The notes under the pieces are model-generated. The model saw nothing but the letters and a program-made list of their open reading frames with translations. It did no database searches and was not told the DNA's origin. From Fagopyrum homotropicum (lineage: Eukaryota; Streptophyta; Magnoliopsida; Caryophyllales; Polygonaceae), in NCBI GenBank assembly GCA_033239125.1, contig BSWB01000008.1, positions 12,802,001 through 12,866,000 of the forward strand: a stretch of DNA of 64,000 bases, given 5' to 3'. A program made the translations under genes and the position numbers. Positions within the stretch are counted from its first letter, which is position 1; every line of letters begins with the position of its first letter. This document shows, piece after piece, positions 22,249 to 34,195 of the stretch.

Positions 22249-24939
22249 TCACATGAAATCATAGTCGTCGGCGCCATCGTATGCATTAACAACCATATCG
22301 TCATCTGGTCTGTCCATATGAAGCTGTTTCTTTTTCCCACCTGTAGAGAAAAAGCATCTTCAAATCAGATAACTGTTTCATCATCAAGCAGCTAGCTTGT
22401 CCAAACTACATGAATCTCAAAGGACCCAAACACAATGCTGAAACACAATCTCTTTACGTCAGCACCAATACCTGTCTTCTTTTTACCAGCATTGGCATCC
22501 TTCTCTGCTTTGAGCTTTTCATTTGCAATTGCTGTTATAGATGAGGCAACTTCTTTTGCATCAGCAGCTTTTAGAGAAGTCATTGCGTGCCTCATAACTG
22601 CTTTTAGAAGTCCTAAATAATGAAAACTTTTCTGCATTTACAGAGGTTTATAACTACCTTAGTATCACTTGTATTTGTAAAACATATGACACGAAATATG
22701 AAACTAGCCTGACCTCATAGGGGCGAAGCTTATTAGAAATTAGCTCAGCATACTCTACGAAGTCACTTTCAGACTTAGGGATGAAGTTGTCAAGTGTCTT
22801 GTCATCACCCTTCTTACCAAACAGCTCAGTGGTGGACTTAAAATCAGCTTCTTCAACAAGCCTGTTATGGAAACATTAATCGACATGTAAAAACACAATA
22901 TATGGGAAGGAGCAGATCAAGCACACCAGCCTGAATGGTAACACAAAAGAGGGGTTTAGACAAATAGAACATCCCATTATATAGTCTATTTCAGATTGAA
23001 CACATTGGAAAAGTCACAGAAAACAAGTCATTCTGCACAAAAAGATCTTCACTGGCTAAGTACTCTGCTTTATCCATGCCATCGAACTACTAGCTTCCTA
23101 TTTCCTTCTTGTAAAACTTAAACGCATACAAATACATACCAAGAAGACATATTTCTTGTTTAAGTGCCTTTGTGAATGATATCGTAAACTATATTTAATG
23201 AGTTATTAGCTTTTTTGAAGTAATCTTTAGATTTTAAACAATGTATGGCATCAAACATGGAGCCTGTACAACTCTTTCAATGTTTAAGGAAATGCAACTG
23301 CAACCTAACTACTACCATTCTGTTCTGCTAATCATAAATGGGATGCAGATTTGAGATTATGCTATAATAATCAATCACACATTCACATGGAATTCCTACA
23401 AGAATCAAAGCCAAATACTGTCTGTATGCCAGCTTGTGACCCACGCAGCTTTTCTAAGAACAGTACCCTAAATCACCAAAAATGGTGCAAATGACATGAA
23501 AACCTGATTTGGTTTACCAATATATCTTGCAAAGCAAAAGTCAAGCCATTTCAAAAGATATAGTTAAGCAGAAAGTGCCCAAAGATAATATTACCTTTGT
23601 TGCCTTAGTTTCTCTGCAACAGGATCCAGTAGCACTTCCTCAACTACCTCTGCAGCTTTTACCTTCTTTTCTGTTCCTTTGGTAGCGGTTGTGGATTTCT
23701 TTGAGATCTTTTCAGTTTCTGGTGCTGGAGCAGCTTGCTGATAACAAATATTAAAATCCAAAAAAAAAAGTAATCACAACAGAGTCATGAAAACAACTTA
23801 GACTATAAACTATCTACAGAACCAAAAGGCAAACTGGAACAATTTAGAACGTAACATGCAAAGCCATAACTCCCAAACAATACTAAAGAGTCATGAAAAA
23901 AAGCCGCAACTTATTATCATAGCAGACCTGATTATGTTGTGGGAGATAAAACATACATGCAACAAAAATCTCAACAAACTAATTCAACTGCAGAGAAAGA
24001 GGTGAAAACGTGGAACTGTTTATGGCATTAGATTAAATAACAGCAAGAATGAGAAATCAGAAAGAACTATTTCTAATAATACAATAGAAACCGTACTGCA
24101 GCAGGTTCATCTTCATCCTCCCATGAATCCTTTATTTCATCTTCATCCAAATCCTCATCATCCCATTTACTTCTTGGCTGATCCTTTTCAAGAAGTGCTG
24201 GCACTTCTTCATCCTCTAAAATTAATCAAATAGTGTTTGACCCAGTTAGATGATGTTAAACCAGATCAACAAACCACCACAATCAACACAAACGCCTACA
24301 TACTTCTCACCAAAAAGAGAAGTAAAATGAAGAACATAACTTTAATGCATAAAGCTTCTTGAGGTCCATAAATATAGTGAGGTTCAGGAACCATCAGAAC
24401 AGTTTGTTATGCACCAAACTCTTAACAGTCATGAGGCCCTTAAAAATAATGTTCCACAAATTTTTCTTAAAGACTACATGTCATCTCCAGAGTGCAGGCT
24501 CTCTGGCATACCATCATACCATTAGAGGAACTTGTTGGAATGAGAACTCTGAATAAGAGTATTAAGAGGAATAGCACCTACCATAACTGAGAAAAATGTA
24601 CAAATTGAAAGCAACAACTCTCATAAGCAAATGCATCTCAGAATCATGATAGTTTCAATAATTGTTGTCAAACATGAGAAGTAGTATGTATACTGTGATT
24701 ACACCAAAAAGAGTTAAGACAACAAATTTAGAGCAACAACAAAACTCCTAATGGAAAATTCATCCACTAGATAACTATGGTTAGACGTCAGTCAATGGTG
24801 AAGTTATTGCAATCTCAAACATCACATACATTTTCCTACTACACACCACATCTGCTTACGAGATGACATTGTTTTGCATGCAGTTAAATCATAACTTTCA
24901 CTGATCAATAGCAAGGTAAACATTACCCCAGTCCTCCAT
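22249..24939 (-). CDS. EIF3J: Eukaryotic translation initiation factor 3 subunit J
   Basis: eIF3J (yeast Hcr1) is a loosely bound eIF3 subunit that contacts the 40S decoding centre, helps eIF3 recruitment and assists ribosome recycling. Minus-strand exons are 24939-24927, 24215-24097, 23737-23595, 22861-22714, 22631-22472 and 22340-22249, giving 224 residues. The protein opens MEDWEDEEVPALLEKD and has the family's acidic, tryptophan-bearing N-terminus (KWDDEDLDEDEIKDSWEDED). It continues with a basic linker, then a helical core with EKLRQQRLVEEADF and SFHYLGLLKAVMRHAM. It ends in a lysine run and a PDDDM acidic tail closing DDYDFM. All splice sites are GT/AG and the frame is intact. The first coding exon is only 13 bases, so automatic prediction may miss the start. 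Confidence 0.95.
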
Positions 24940-25870
24940 GTCTCCCTGCTGCTTTTTTGAAAGAATTATCTAGATGATGGCTGAAGCAATGCACACACCT
25001 GTTAAGGAGAACGTTACCACGTATTTACATGAAACAAGCAAAAAATAAAGACATCAACTTAAAAACATTCAATATCATCAATATTAATTCGGTCCAAATA
25101 AAGGTACCAACTTTTGTTCAATTTCAAATTTAAAAGCCAGTTGATCATGCAGACAGTAATATTCAGATAGCTTAAGAAAGGGATAGTCGCTGTAGTCTCA
25201 TGTGCGATCATACTTATTATAATGAAACAACTAACACTGCAACCAAGATCTCATTCGGAATGGTGACTTTAAATCATGCCAAAAGTGTTCAGCCAAAAAT
25301 AAGAATAATTGAGCATTATAGTTGTACACAAACACTTGACAATCGAAATTTAGAGCAATGATTCAGGAAAAACAAAAAGGAATGGAAAGAAACAAGCAGA
25401 TCAACAGTTACTCTAATTGAAATTGAACAAAAGCACCATCCCTGACAATCAGCAACTCAATCAATCGAATGTATGTACAAACATAAGTATCATACACAAA
25501 TTGACCAAATAACGACAGTTCACCCTAACATCTCTCCAAAAGCGACAAGATACAACCTCTTAAGGAAAAAATATCCCTAAATCACGAGAACTGAAACGCT
25601 TAGGGAGTTTAAATTACAGAATTGAGAAATACCAAGTGGAGAAGATGCAGCGCCGGCGCAAATAAATCTCGCCGGAGGGAAAACGAAAAGAGATGCTAAA
25701 AGAGAATCGGAGAAAGAGAGAGAGCGGATGATGATGCGTATAGCTATCTGATGAAAGTCCAAGCTGCACGAAACTACGGGAATAATAAGCGGTGGCGGGA
25801 AGGTGGTCACCGGAGAAAATGCGGTGGTGAACGGCGATGAGAGAAGTTTTTAGTGGGTTTGGAGCAGCTA
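24940..25870 (-). other. eIF3J 5' leader with an intron
   Basis: On the minus strand a leader exon (about 25850-25633) ends at a donor-like TTG/GTATTT. A short second leader segment before the start codon follows an acceptor-like TTAACAG near 25010. I see no ATG in that second segment. The promoter should lie near 25850-25950. Confidence 0.55.
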
Positions 25871-25956
25871 TGCGAGGGTGGGCGGTGGTCTGAAGAGGTT
25901 GATAAGGGTTTTGTCACGCTAGGGATGATTTTGTCATTTTTATTTTTATTCTTATT

Positions 25957-25997
25957 CATTTAAAAGAAAGGAATTCAAAGGCGAACATGTTTTATTC
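25957..25997 (+). repeat. Left copy of a roughly 40-bp direct repeat flanking the foldback region
   Basis: CATTTAAAAGAAAGGAATTC followed by a match ending AACATGTTTTATT recurs at 32988-33028 with a few differences in the middle. The two copies bracket the nested 26030-32943 element. Confidence 0.7.
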
Positions 25998-26324
25998 GTG
26001 GGAAATTCCTCCACGACGACGTTGTGTATTATTATTTTTTTTAATGTAACTCTATCAAAAAATTTTGATTAATTAATTTCATTATCGTTCATTATTTCAT
26101 TTAATTTTTCATCGGGCTCAAGCTATAAAATTAAGTCTATTTTATTCTAACGATTAAACCAAAAGCTAATTAATGTGGAGATATAAAATCAAACAAACGA
26201 CAAAAAAAACCCTAGGGCGATAGAGCGATTCAGTGGCGGCGGTGTGTGTCTTCTCCCTTTTCGCTAGACTCTCACCGGTTTTGTGTGGGCTAGGTGTTTT
26301 GTGGGGATCGTGTTGAGGTTTGAG

Positions 26325-27557
26325 ATGGAGCGAGGCAAGGGCAAGATTCATTTAACGGAAGAGGAGTGCCTAACGGTTCGTGTAGAGAACAAAGATCCGG
26401 TGATCGCAGAGGAAAAGGCTGCAGTGCTCATGGGGACGGTTCTTACCAATAGACCGTTCAATTCCTATGCACTACAAGCAACAATGAAAGGGGCTTGGAG
26501 GCTATCCAAAGGGTTTACTTTCAGAGAACTGAAACAAAACCTGTTCATCTTTCAATTTGGATCAGTTGAGGATAAGCAGAAGGTGATTGATGAGGGTCCT
26601 TGGCATTTCGATAAGGCCCTTCTAGTTATGAAGGAACCAGGGCAAACGCAACCGTCCAAAATGGAATTTACTCATGTTTCATTCTGGATTAGGGTTCATG
26701 GTCTCCCTCTGGGTATGGCTACGGAAAGTTTGGCAAGAGACATTGGGACGTTAATGGGCGGATACATACAATATGACGAGGACTCAATCTCTGGATTCAG
26801 TAGCGAGATGCGGGTCAGGGTGTCGATTGAAGTGAATAAACCACTACGTCGAGGGATATTACTTGTGGTCAACAACAAGAGAATATGGAGCCCTGTAAGT
26901 TATGAAAAACTTCCCAACTTCTGTTACTTATGCGGTCGATTGGGGCATACGGACAACGAATGCACTGATGAAGAGGCCAAAAGCTTTCAGAACGAGTACG
27001 GAGATGAATTACGTGCCCCACAACTTCGTCAGAAACGAGACAAAAAACCTGTGCAATGGGGACAGCAAGGAAGCGTGGGGATTGGTGAGTCTCTAATACA
27101 AAAGCAACATACGGCAGAAACGGAGGCTGATAAAGTTCGTACACTTAGAGATCTGGACCACTTACTGGAGGAAAATGACGACCTAGCTATGCTGGGTTTG
27201 TCGGGGGAAGATGAGACACTCCTTTCAACGGAAATACAAAGTATTTCAATAAAGCAGATTCCTTCAAGTACGGCGACTTGCGAGGGTCCTTCTGTTGCTT
27301 TACCAATAAAGGAAAAAAGTGGGGAGAATGTGGTCAGGGCAAAGGAGAACTCGAGGACAAAATGGAAGAAAATCGCAAGGAGCATAAGTATGGGTCTAGA
27401 GGTTTCGTCTGAACATGAAATAACAAGAGGAAAACGAAAGGACAGAAGTGATACTGAGAACGAAGCTATCACAGAAGGAGATATGAAGCGCCCTAGGGTT
27501 GCTTCACAACTAATATTGGCCGGAGAGACGGAAGTGCTCTCCCGCCAAGGCCAATGA
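26325..27557 (+). CDS. LINE ORF1 protein (DUF4283 domain and zinc knuckle)
   Basis: ORF1 proteins bind LINE RNA and act as chaperones in the retrotransposition particle. The frame is open for 410 codons from ATG 26325. An ATG at 26283 would add 14 residues but lacks family resemblance. The N-terminal half has the DUF4283-type block (TFRELKQNLFIFQF, then DEGPWHFDKALLVM), followed by FWIRVHGLPLG. A single CCHC knuckle, CYLCGRLGHTDNEC, lies at about residues 206-219. The rest is charged and low in complexity. The stop overlaps the ORF2 start as ATGA at 27554-27557. Confidence 0.85.
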   Translation: MERGKGKIHLTEEECLTVRVENKDPVIAEEKAAVLMGTVLTNRPFNSYALQATMKGAWRLSKGFTFRELKQNLFIFQFGSVEDKQKVIDEGPWHFDKALLVMKEPGQTQPSKMEFTHVSFWIRVHGLPLGMATESLARDIGTLMGGYIQYDEDSISGFSSEMRVRVSIEVNKPLRRGILLVVNNKRIWSPVSYEKLPNFCYLCGRLGHTDNECTDEEAKSFQNEYGDELRAPQLRQKRDKKPVQWGQQGSVGIGESLIQKQHTAETEADKVRTLRDLDHLLEENDDLAMLGLSGEDETLLSTEIQSISIKQIPSSTATCEGPSVALPIKEKSGENVVRAKENSRTKWKKIARSISMGLEVSSEHEITRGKRKDRSDTENEAITEGDMKRPRVASQLILAGETEVLSRQGQ

Positions 27558-30500
27558 GTATCATAAGTTTTAACTGTCGGGGATTGGGCAAAGGCTCGGC
27601 AGTTACGAGATTAGCAACGCTAATCAACGAGAAAGAGCCCGACTTACTCTTTTTGAGTGAAACAAAGAGTAATAGGAGTCGAATGGAAAAAATCAGGCGA
27701 CGTTTGAACTTTGCGGGATGCTTTACGGTGGATAGTATTGGAACCGCAGGGGGACTTTGCCTTATGTGGAGAGAAGGTATGAACGTTTAGGTGGTGACGT
27801 ATACTCAACACCATATTGATGCTCGTATAGACGATTGGAGATTTACCGGAATTTATGGCTGGCACAAACCCTCGGAAAGATCGTTAACTCTGGATCTTAT
27901 AAAGCATATTAAAGCGGATGATGAAGAGCAATGGGTTGTACTGAGTGACTTTAACCAGGTTTTGTCCTCGGCAGATAAACAAGGTGGAAATCCGGTGCAT
28001 TTTCAAGGGATGATTTTGTTCAGGGAGACACTCGAATTCTGCGGATTAAGGGAGCTGAGGTTTGATGGTCCTAGATTCACATGGGATAACGGACAACTGG
28101 GAGATGACCTCATTCAAGAACGAATTGATCTTGGTTTTGCAAATGAAGCATGGCTAACCAGATTTCCCCATACAAGGGTTAGACATCTTGCTCGGATCAA
28201 CTCGGATCATGTACCAATATTGCTAGAACTGAGTGGAGGAGAGGGGGAGGCCCAACATGGAGGGTTTCAACGGCCCTTCCGGATGGAGGCCACATGGTTA
28301 CACGAGGAGGGATGTGACGAGGTAATTCGAAATGCGTGGACTAATCCGGGCTCATCCTGGGTGGAAAAGGGGATAATATATAGACTCAGACGGTGCGGTG
28401 ATGACTTGTGGGAGTGGGGAAATCAAACAAGCGAAAACATCGGTCTTAATTTGAGACTTATCAGAAGAGAGTTGAAAGCAATGGCTGATAAAGGTATTAA
28501 TGGGGAAGTGATACAACGAAGACGGGAGCTGGAGAAGGAGGAGAGGGAGCTGATGTCTAAGGAGGAGCTGATTTGGTATCAACGTGCCAAAGTTAACGAA
28601 ATGAATGGGGAGACCGGAACTCAGCATACTTCCATAAAAAAGCTTCTGGTCGGCGGAGAATAAACAAGATCGATCGGCTACGAGATAATAACGGGGTTGC
28701 CTAGAGGTCCACATCTGGGAAAATGTCAGTGGCCTGTTCTTATTTTTCGAACCTTTTTGCTGCTGAAGATGGTGCTACATCTGGTGATGGTGGTGGACCT
28801 ATGTCATGCCTGTCCTCCTTGGATAATGCTGAGTTGTTGAAACCATGTACAATGGAAGAGGTAACTGACGCATTATTTAGTATGCACCCACAAAATCTCC
28901 GGGGCCGGATGGTTGTCCGGCTTTGTTCTATCAGAAAAATTGGAGTATTGTTGGGGAGGAAATTTTCAAGCTTATTGATGGCTTGTTGAAGGGGGAAGAG
29001 TTTCCGGAGGGCTTTAACTATACATTTATCTCTCTTATTCCGAAAGTTAAAAACCCACAGTATATGAAAGATCTTCGACCGATTAGCTTATGCAATGTTA
29101 TTTATAAGATTTACTCGAAGCTATTGGCAAACAGACTGAAGAAATGTCTAAGTATTTTGATTTCCCCTAACCAAAGTGCTTTTGTTCCGGGAAGACTTAT
29201 TACAGACAATATCTTGGCTGCATTCGAGATTTTTCATTATATGAAGACCAGGGAGGGAGGACAAGATTGGATGGCTCTTAAATTGGACATGGCAAAGGCT
29301 TATGATCGTGTCGAATGGAGGTATCTACTTGATATTATGAGAAAGATGGGGTTTGCTGAACAGTGGTGTGATCTTGTTATGAAATGTGTCTCAACAGTCT
29401 CTTTCTCGGTATTGATGGATGGAGGGATATCACAGACTTTTTGCCCCAAACGAGGTTTGAGACAAGGAGATCCCCTTTCTCCCTTCTTGTTTCTCATTTG
29501 TGTTGAGGGGTTGTCGGCCATGATTCGAAAGAGTGAATTGGTGGGGAAGGTTTGTGGTATAAAGATTGCTCGGAGTGCTCCACGGGTCTCTCACTTATTT
29601 TTTGCGGATGATAGTGTGATCTTTGCTAAGGCTTCTGTTGCACAAAGTTTAGAGATAAAACATATCCTTCATGAGTATGAAGTTGTGTCAGGACAACAAG
29701 TGAACCTTGCAAAGTCGGAACTCTCGTTTAGTAGGAATGTCGGTGTGGAGGTAAGGACGCTTCTAGCGACCTCGTTGGGGATAAGGGAGGTTCTGGCTCA
29801 TGAGAAGTACCTTGGTCTTCCGACAATTGTCGGTAGATCAAAGAAGGCCATTTTTGCGAATGTAAGGGAGCGAATCTGGAAGAAGCTAAAAGGCTGGAAG
29901 GAAAAGTTTCTGAGCAGTGCGGGGAAGGAGGTGCTCCTCAAAGCGGTTATACAAGCAATACCTCAGTATACAATGTCGTGTTTCATGATGCCGGAGGAGA
30001 TGTGCAATGATATCGAAGGGTTAATGAATAAGTTTTGGTGGGGAAGCTCGGAGACAAAACTGAAAGTCCATTGGATGGCATGGAAAAGGATGACACTGGC
30101 AAAGGAGGGTGGAGGGATGGGGTTTAGGGATATACGAGCTTTCAATCTGGCTATGCTTGCGAAACAAGGGTGGCGACTTTTGACAGATCCGGACTCGCTT
30201 ATTGCTAGGCTTCTAAAGGCGCGGTATTTTCCTAACTCTTCTTTCCAATTGGCTGAGATTGGCTATAGGCCAAGCTATATGTGGAGGAGCATGCTGCAGG
30301 GAAGGCGAATTCTGGCCTGTGGGGTATGCCGTTCTGTGGGAAGTGGATCCAATATTTATGTATGGAAGGATGCCTGGATCCCTAGGCCAATGTCTTTTAA
30401 GCCGGTCCTTGCCCCAAATAATGCCGATGGGGACTTGCGGGTCATAGACTTGATTGACTGGAACTCCGGCACTTGGAGGGAGAAAGTCATTGGGAGTCTA

Positions 30501-31640
30501 TTTCAACCATGTGATGCGGAGGAAATTGTGAAGATACCCCTTATTTCATACGAGGTAAGTGATGGCTTCTATTGGTATCATAATAAGAATGGGCTGTATT
30601 CGGTGAAGTCTGGATACTATTGGGCATGTAGGGAGCAAAATCTAAAGGGGAAGGGAGTGGCTGGACCTTCGGCTGCAAGAACGAATGCTTTCTGGAAGAA
30701 CTTGTGGGCGGTTAAGGTTACCCCTTCCATTCGCACGTTTGCATGGCGTGCATGCAGGGAAGTACTACCTTGTCTCACAAACCTTGCAAGAAGGAAGGTA
30801 AAGGTACGTACAACTTGCGGTATGTGTGGGATGGAGGAAACACAAATTCATCTCCTTCTTCAATGTAAAGATTGCAAGCTCATCTGGAAGCTATTCCCGG
30901 GAATCAAACACGCTGGGAGATTTGCAAAGGATACGGTACAATGGGCATGGGAAGTGTGGAAGATGTCGTCGACGGAGGGACTCAAGGAATGGATGGTTGT
31001 CTGCTGGTGGTTATGGCGAAGGCGTAACTTAACGATCTTTGAGGGGATTTAGATGGATGTGGATCAGATTAAGCACAATATTGCCGATTCGTTGGGGGGT
31101 GAGAAGGATGATAGCATGTTGGGACTCAATCATGGGGTGCTCAGAGTGAAGTTTTGGTCTCGCCCGCCCACTAGCGTCATCAAAATGAATTGCGATGCAG
31201 CGGTATATGGCGATGGAAGGGGTGGTATAGGGGTTGTAGGGAGAAACGCATGGGGGGAGGTATTACTTGCATCTTCAAAGGTGATCCCTAGTGGAATGAC
31301 AGCGGAGATGGCGGAGGGGTTGGCGATTCTATGGGCGGTGGAGTTAGCGAATGTGCAGGGCTGGAACCGAGTAGAGTGCGAGTCTGATGCGAAAGTGGTG
31401 ATAACTATGCTGCGAAGGGAGAAGATGATTAGAGGACCGCTTGGGGATCTGATCTCGACGATATGGAGGACCGCTGAGAATCTGGAGTCGTGTTTATGGT
31501 CGTTTACGCCGAGAGAGTCTAATCGTGTTGCTCATTACCTTGCTTCTTTACTTCCTGTTGAACCTTTGTTTTTTTGTTCTGCTACCGGATTCCCGGAGCA
31601 GTTGAACAATGTTTTGAGGGCGGACGGAGATAATGCATAA
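27554..31640 (+). pseudogene. LINE ORF2 (endonuclease, reverse transcriptase, RNase H), broken
   Basis: The order is an AP-type endonuclease (SFNCRGLG at the start, SDFNQVL and NSDHVPILL further on), RT with LKLDMAKAYDRVEW, GLRQGDPLSPFLF and FADDSVIFA (near 29600), a zf-RVT domain (CGMCGMEETQIHLLLQC near 30830), and a C-terminal RNase H (MNCDAAVYGDG and later blocks, about 31180-31560). Breaks are stop TAG at 27788-27790, a one-base frame change near 28605, stop TAG at 28702-28704, a second frame change near 28890, and stop TAG at 31050-31052 between zf-RVT and RNase H. The RT catalytic aspartates are intact. The few lesions point to a moderately young copy. Confidence 0.9.
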
Positions 31641-32122
31641 GTAGTTTGGCTTTTCAAAAAAAAAAATAAAATGTGGAGATATGGTGATCATTTTTATACC
31701 AATAATATAAGTTTATTTTTTTATTATTATATTTTATCATTATAACTATATAAATTAAGTTATTCATAATCTCCTTAATATTGTTAAAAATGTCGTGAAC
31801 TCGAAAACGAAAATAACAAACTTATTTTAAAATCTTCACTAAAAATCCCACATTTATTAGATAGACTTAATTTGTTTGTACAACATTTATATTTATATTT
31901 GTTTATCGCTATAAAATTTTGAACTTTTATAATATTAATTCGAAATTTGGTATAATTAGTTTGAACATTGTATTCGGTTAATTCAAGTATCTTGTTTTAT
32001 TAGTTCAAACATGTATAAGTTAAAAAGTGCATAAAACATAATTAATTAATAAAACAAAAAAATACATGGACGAAAGTATGAACCATTAGTACAAACAGTT
32101 TGAACTAATATCATAAAACATT

Positions 32123-32302
32123 ACCAATACTCAGTTGGTCTAGCGGGATGTGGTGCTAGACTCCTTAAGTGGTTTGCTTGGAGATTCGAGTTCGAATCCT
32201 CCTGGCGGCATGTATGGAAAAACCGATATTTTATTCCCGTCCCGGATGTAGAACGGCGAAGCCAATCGAACCGTGGTTACCTACCAACCTTTCAAAAAAA
32301 AA
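32123..32302 (+). mobile_element. tRNA-derived SINE
   Basis: A Pol III A-box-like TCAGTTGGTCTAGCGGG (32131-32147) and a B-box-like GAGTTCGAATCC (32188-32199) lie about 50 bases apart, as in a tRNA promoter. A non-tRNA body of about 95 bases and an A-run follow. The element is flanked by the same 16 bases, AATATCATAAAACATT, at 32107-32122 and 32303-32318. Cloverleaf pairing is poor, so it is a SINE rather than a tRNA gene. Confidence 0.88.
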
Positions 32303-32943
32303 AATATCATAAAACATTTAAACAAATTGTACAAACCTTTGAACGAAAAAATGTCCATAAAAAACGAGTCACCGATCTTCCTAAGATTACAAAACTGTCA
32401 TTGCACCTTTTATAATATTGCGTAATTGGTGAAAAGATGTAGACCATTATATTAAGTCAACTCAACGGTCCAACTTAATCCATAATTCCCTACCCTAACA
32501 AGTGACCTTACTTGAATCACTCTCATATTAAGCCTAATTTTTTTTCAATAAATTAAGGGGAAGAATATTTTTAAAACAATTCAAAGTTATCTAATTAATG
32601 TGCGGTTTTAGTGAAGATTTTATATTGAGTTGTTATGTGGATTTTTGACGTCCACAAAATTCTTAACAATATTAAGCAGATCATGAGTAACTTAATTTAA
32701 ATAGTTATAATGATATACGAAAAAACAACAACTTAAAAAAAAAATCGCCATATCTCCACATTAGTTAGTTTTGGGCTTAATTATTGAAGGAGAAAATAGG
32801 CTTAATTTTATACCTTAATTTTTTACAAAGATTCAACTAACAACTAATGGAAAATTAGATGAAAAATAATGAATGAATATGAAAATTAATTAGTCAAAAC
32901 TTTGTGGACACCCCATAAATTTACATAAATAAAAAAAATATTA

Positions 32944-33280
32944 CCAAACAAAAAAAATGCAAAATCGGGCACATGAAAATTTTCTCTGCATTTAAAAGAA
33001 AGGAATTCAAAACAAACATGTTTTATTGCGAGCTATTTTAGGAAGCATAAAACTTATGATACAAATTGATGGATTATATACTAATATTCATAAGCTACTT
33101 GTATTTTTTATAAATTTAATTTGATGCTTATAAAAGATAATAGTTGTATTTATTTTGAATTCAAAATTTGGTATATTATGTGTTCAAAATTTATATTTAA
33201 TTAATTTAGAAACTTGTATAGTTAACCATATTTTTTTACATTGCTAAAATTATACTTTTTAATTATTTTATAAATATATA
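32944..33280. other. AT-rich spacer with right copy of the flanking direct repeat
   Basis: The direct-repeat copy is at 32988-33028. The remainder is AT-rich. An eight-T run near 33281-33288 probably marks the poly(A) end of the next LINE, which lies on the minus strand. Confidence 0.5.
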
Positions 33281-33499
33281 TTTTTTTTGGAACCAATGGT
33301 TATGATTAATGAGAAAATATACTGCAAATAGGAAAATACATGAGAAACATACATTTTTTGGGGTGAGAAATATGAGTAACTTAAGAAAAGATTAACGTTA
33401 AAAAGTCATATTATTTATCTAGGGCTTGGAGAAACATAGCAAGAAATGACAATCATGAGGAACTGTTGTTTGTGTGACGTTGCCATTGGGTTGACGCAT

Positions 33500-33980
33500 T
33501 TAGCTTGACATCATGCATGATTCTTGCGACAATGGATAAACTATGGGGTTGGAGGAGTTGAAGACAAAGTCGTTTCTTGCTTTTCAAATGTGGTAAATAC
33601 AACATGTAAGGGTTAAGATGGTGATTTGGGTTTTAAAGGATTTTGTGTTAGTGAAGATGTGAGCCAACTATTGATGATGCGGAGCCTTTGAGAGATGCCT
33701 ACCAATCGAGGAGGGTGTAGCGTGGATTTAGTGTCGGCACATTGAAAAAAAGCATGTTCTTTAGTTTCTTCGGCAAGGAGACATATAGGGCAAATGTTAG
33801 ATGTTGTGGTGCCCCATTGGAAGAGTTTTGAGGTTTTTGGGAGCCTATCAGGAGTTGCAATCCAGGCGATGAAGCTACATCATGGGAAATTCAGTTTTCC
33901 CCAAGAAAATTACTCAAGAGATCAGAGTGACCAGTGGTTGAAGGCTTTTGTTGGTTTACAAAACAAGAAGAAGAAACAAG
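33500..33980 (-). pseudogene. LINE zf-RVT segment
   Basis: The minus strand near 33800-33740 encodes CPICLLAEETKEHAFFQC, the Cys/His cluster that follows the RT domain in plant LINEs. The frame is broken on both sides. The rest of this LINE resumes at 36975. Confidence 0.65.
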
Positions 33981-34149
33981 GCCGATAAATAGTTTACAAA
34001 ACAACAAGGCTACGGTTTGTGTGGTCTAGAGGGAGGATTTGAAGAGACTCTTGAGCTTACTTGCAATAGAAACAAGAAGAAGAAAGATATTATTCTAGTC
34101 AGTGGCGGAGTCAAGGAGGGTAGCAGAGGGGAACGTTATCCTCCTTAAA

Positions 34150-34195
34150 CGGCGTCGTTTAGGCTTAAAAAAATCCAATCAAAACGACGCCGTTT
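34150..34195. repeat. Inverted pair of AAACGACGCCGTTT words in the hAT left end
   Basis: AAACGGCGTCGTTT (about 34150) and AAACGACGCCGTTT (about 34181) are exact reverse complements separated by about 17 bases, forming a stable hairpin. Subterminal inverted words of this sort are often transposase-binding sites in hAT elements. Confidence 0.65.

Larger units (their letters stand above)
26185..31669 (+). mobile_element. Nearly full-length L1-type LINE with target-site duplication
   Basis: A short leader, ORF1, ORF2 and an A-rich tail (31656-31669) are flanked by an exact 13-bp duplication, AATGTGGAGATAT, at 26172-26184 and 31670-31682. This defines the insertion to within a base or two. ORF1 is open, and ORF2 carries three stops and two frameshifts. 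The element sits in the left arm of a foldback element, and the right arm preserves the uninterrupted target. Confidence 0.95.
26030..32943. mobile_element. Foldback element carrying a LINE and a SINE
   Basis: Once the LINE (26185-31669) is set aside, sequence from about 26030 to 26184 plus 31683 to 31870 matches the reverse complement of about 32943 back to 32570. The arms are therefore roughly 340 bases long and about three-quarters identical by eye. Both carry AATGTGGAGATATGG at the LINE insertion point. No transposase is visible. The original element would be about 1.4 kb. Its family is unknown and its ends are approximate. Confidence 0.7.

Noticed and set aside
32131..32200. Possible tRNA gene, because both Pol III promoter boxes are present.
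   Set aside because: The flanking arms do not pair as a cloverleaf, and the unit has a non-tRNA body, an A-tail and a 16-bp target duplication, so it is a SINE.
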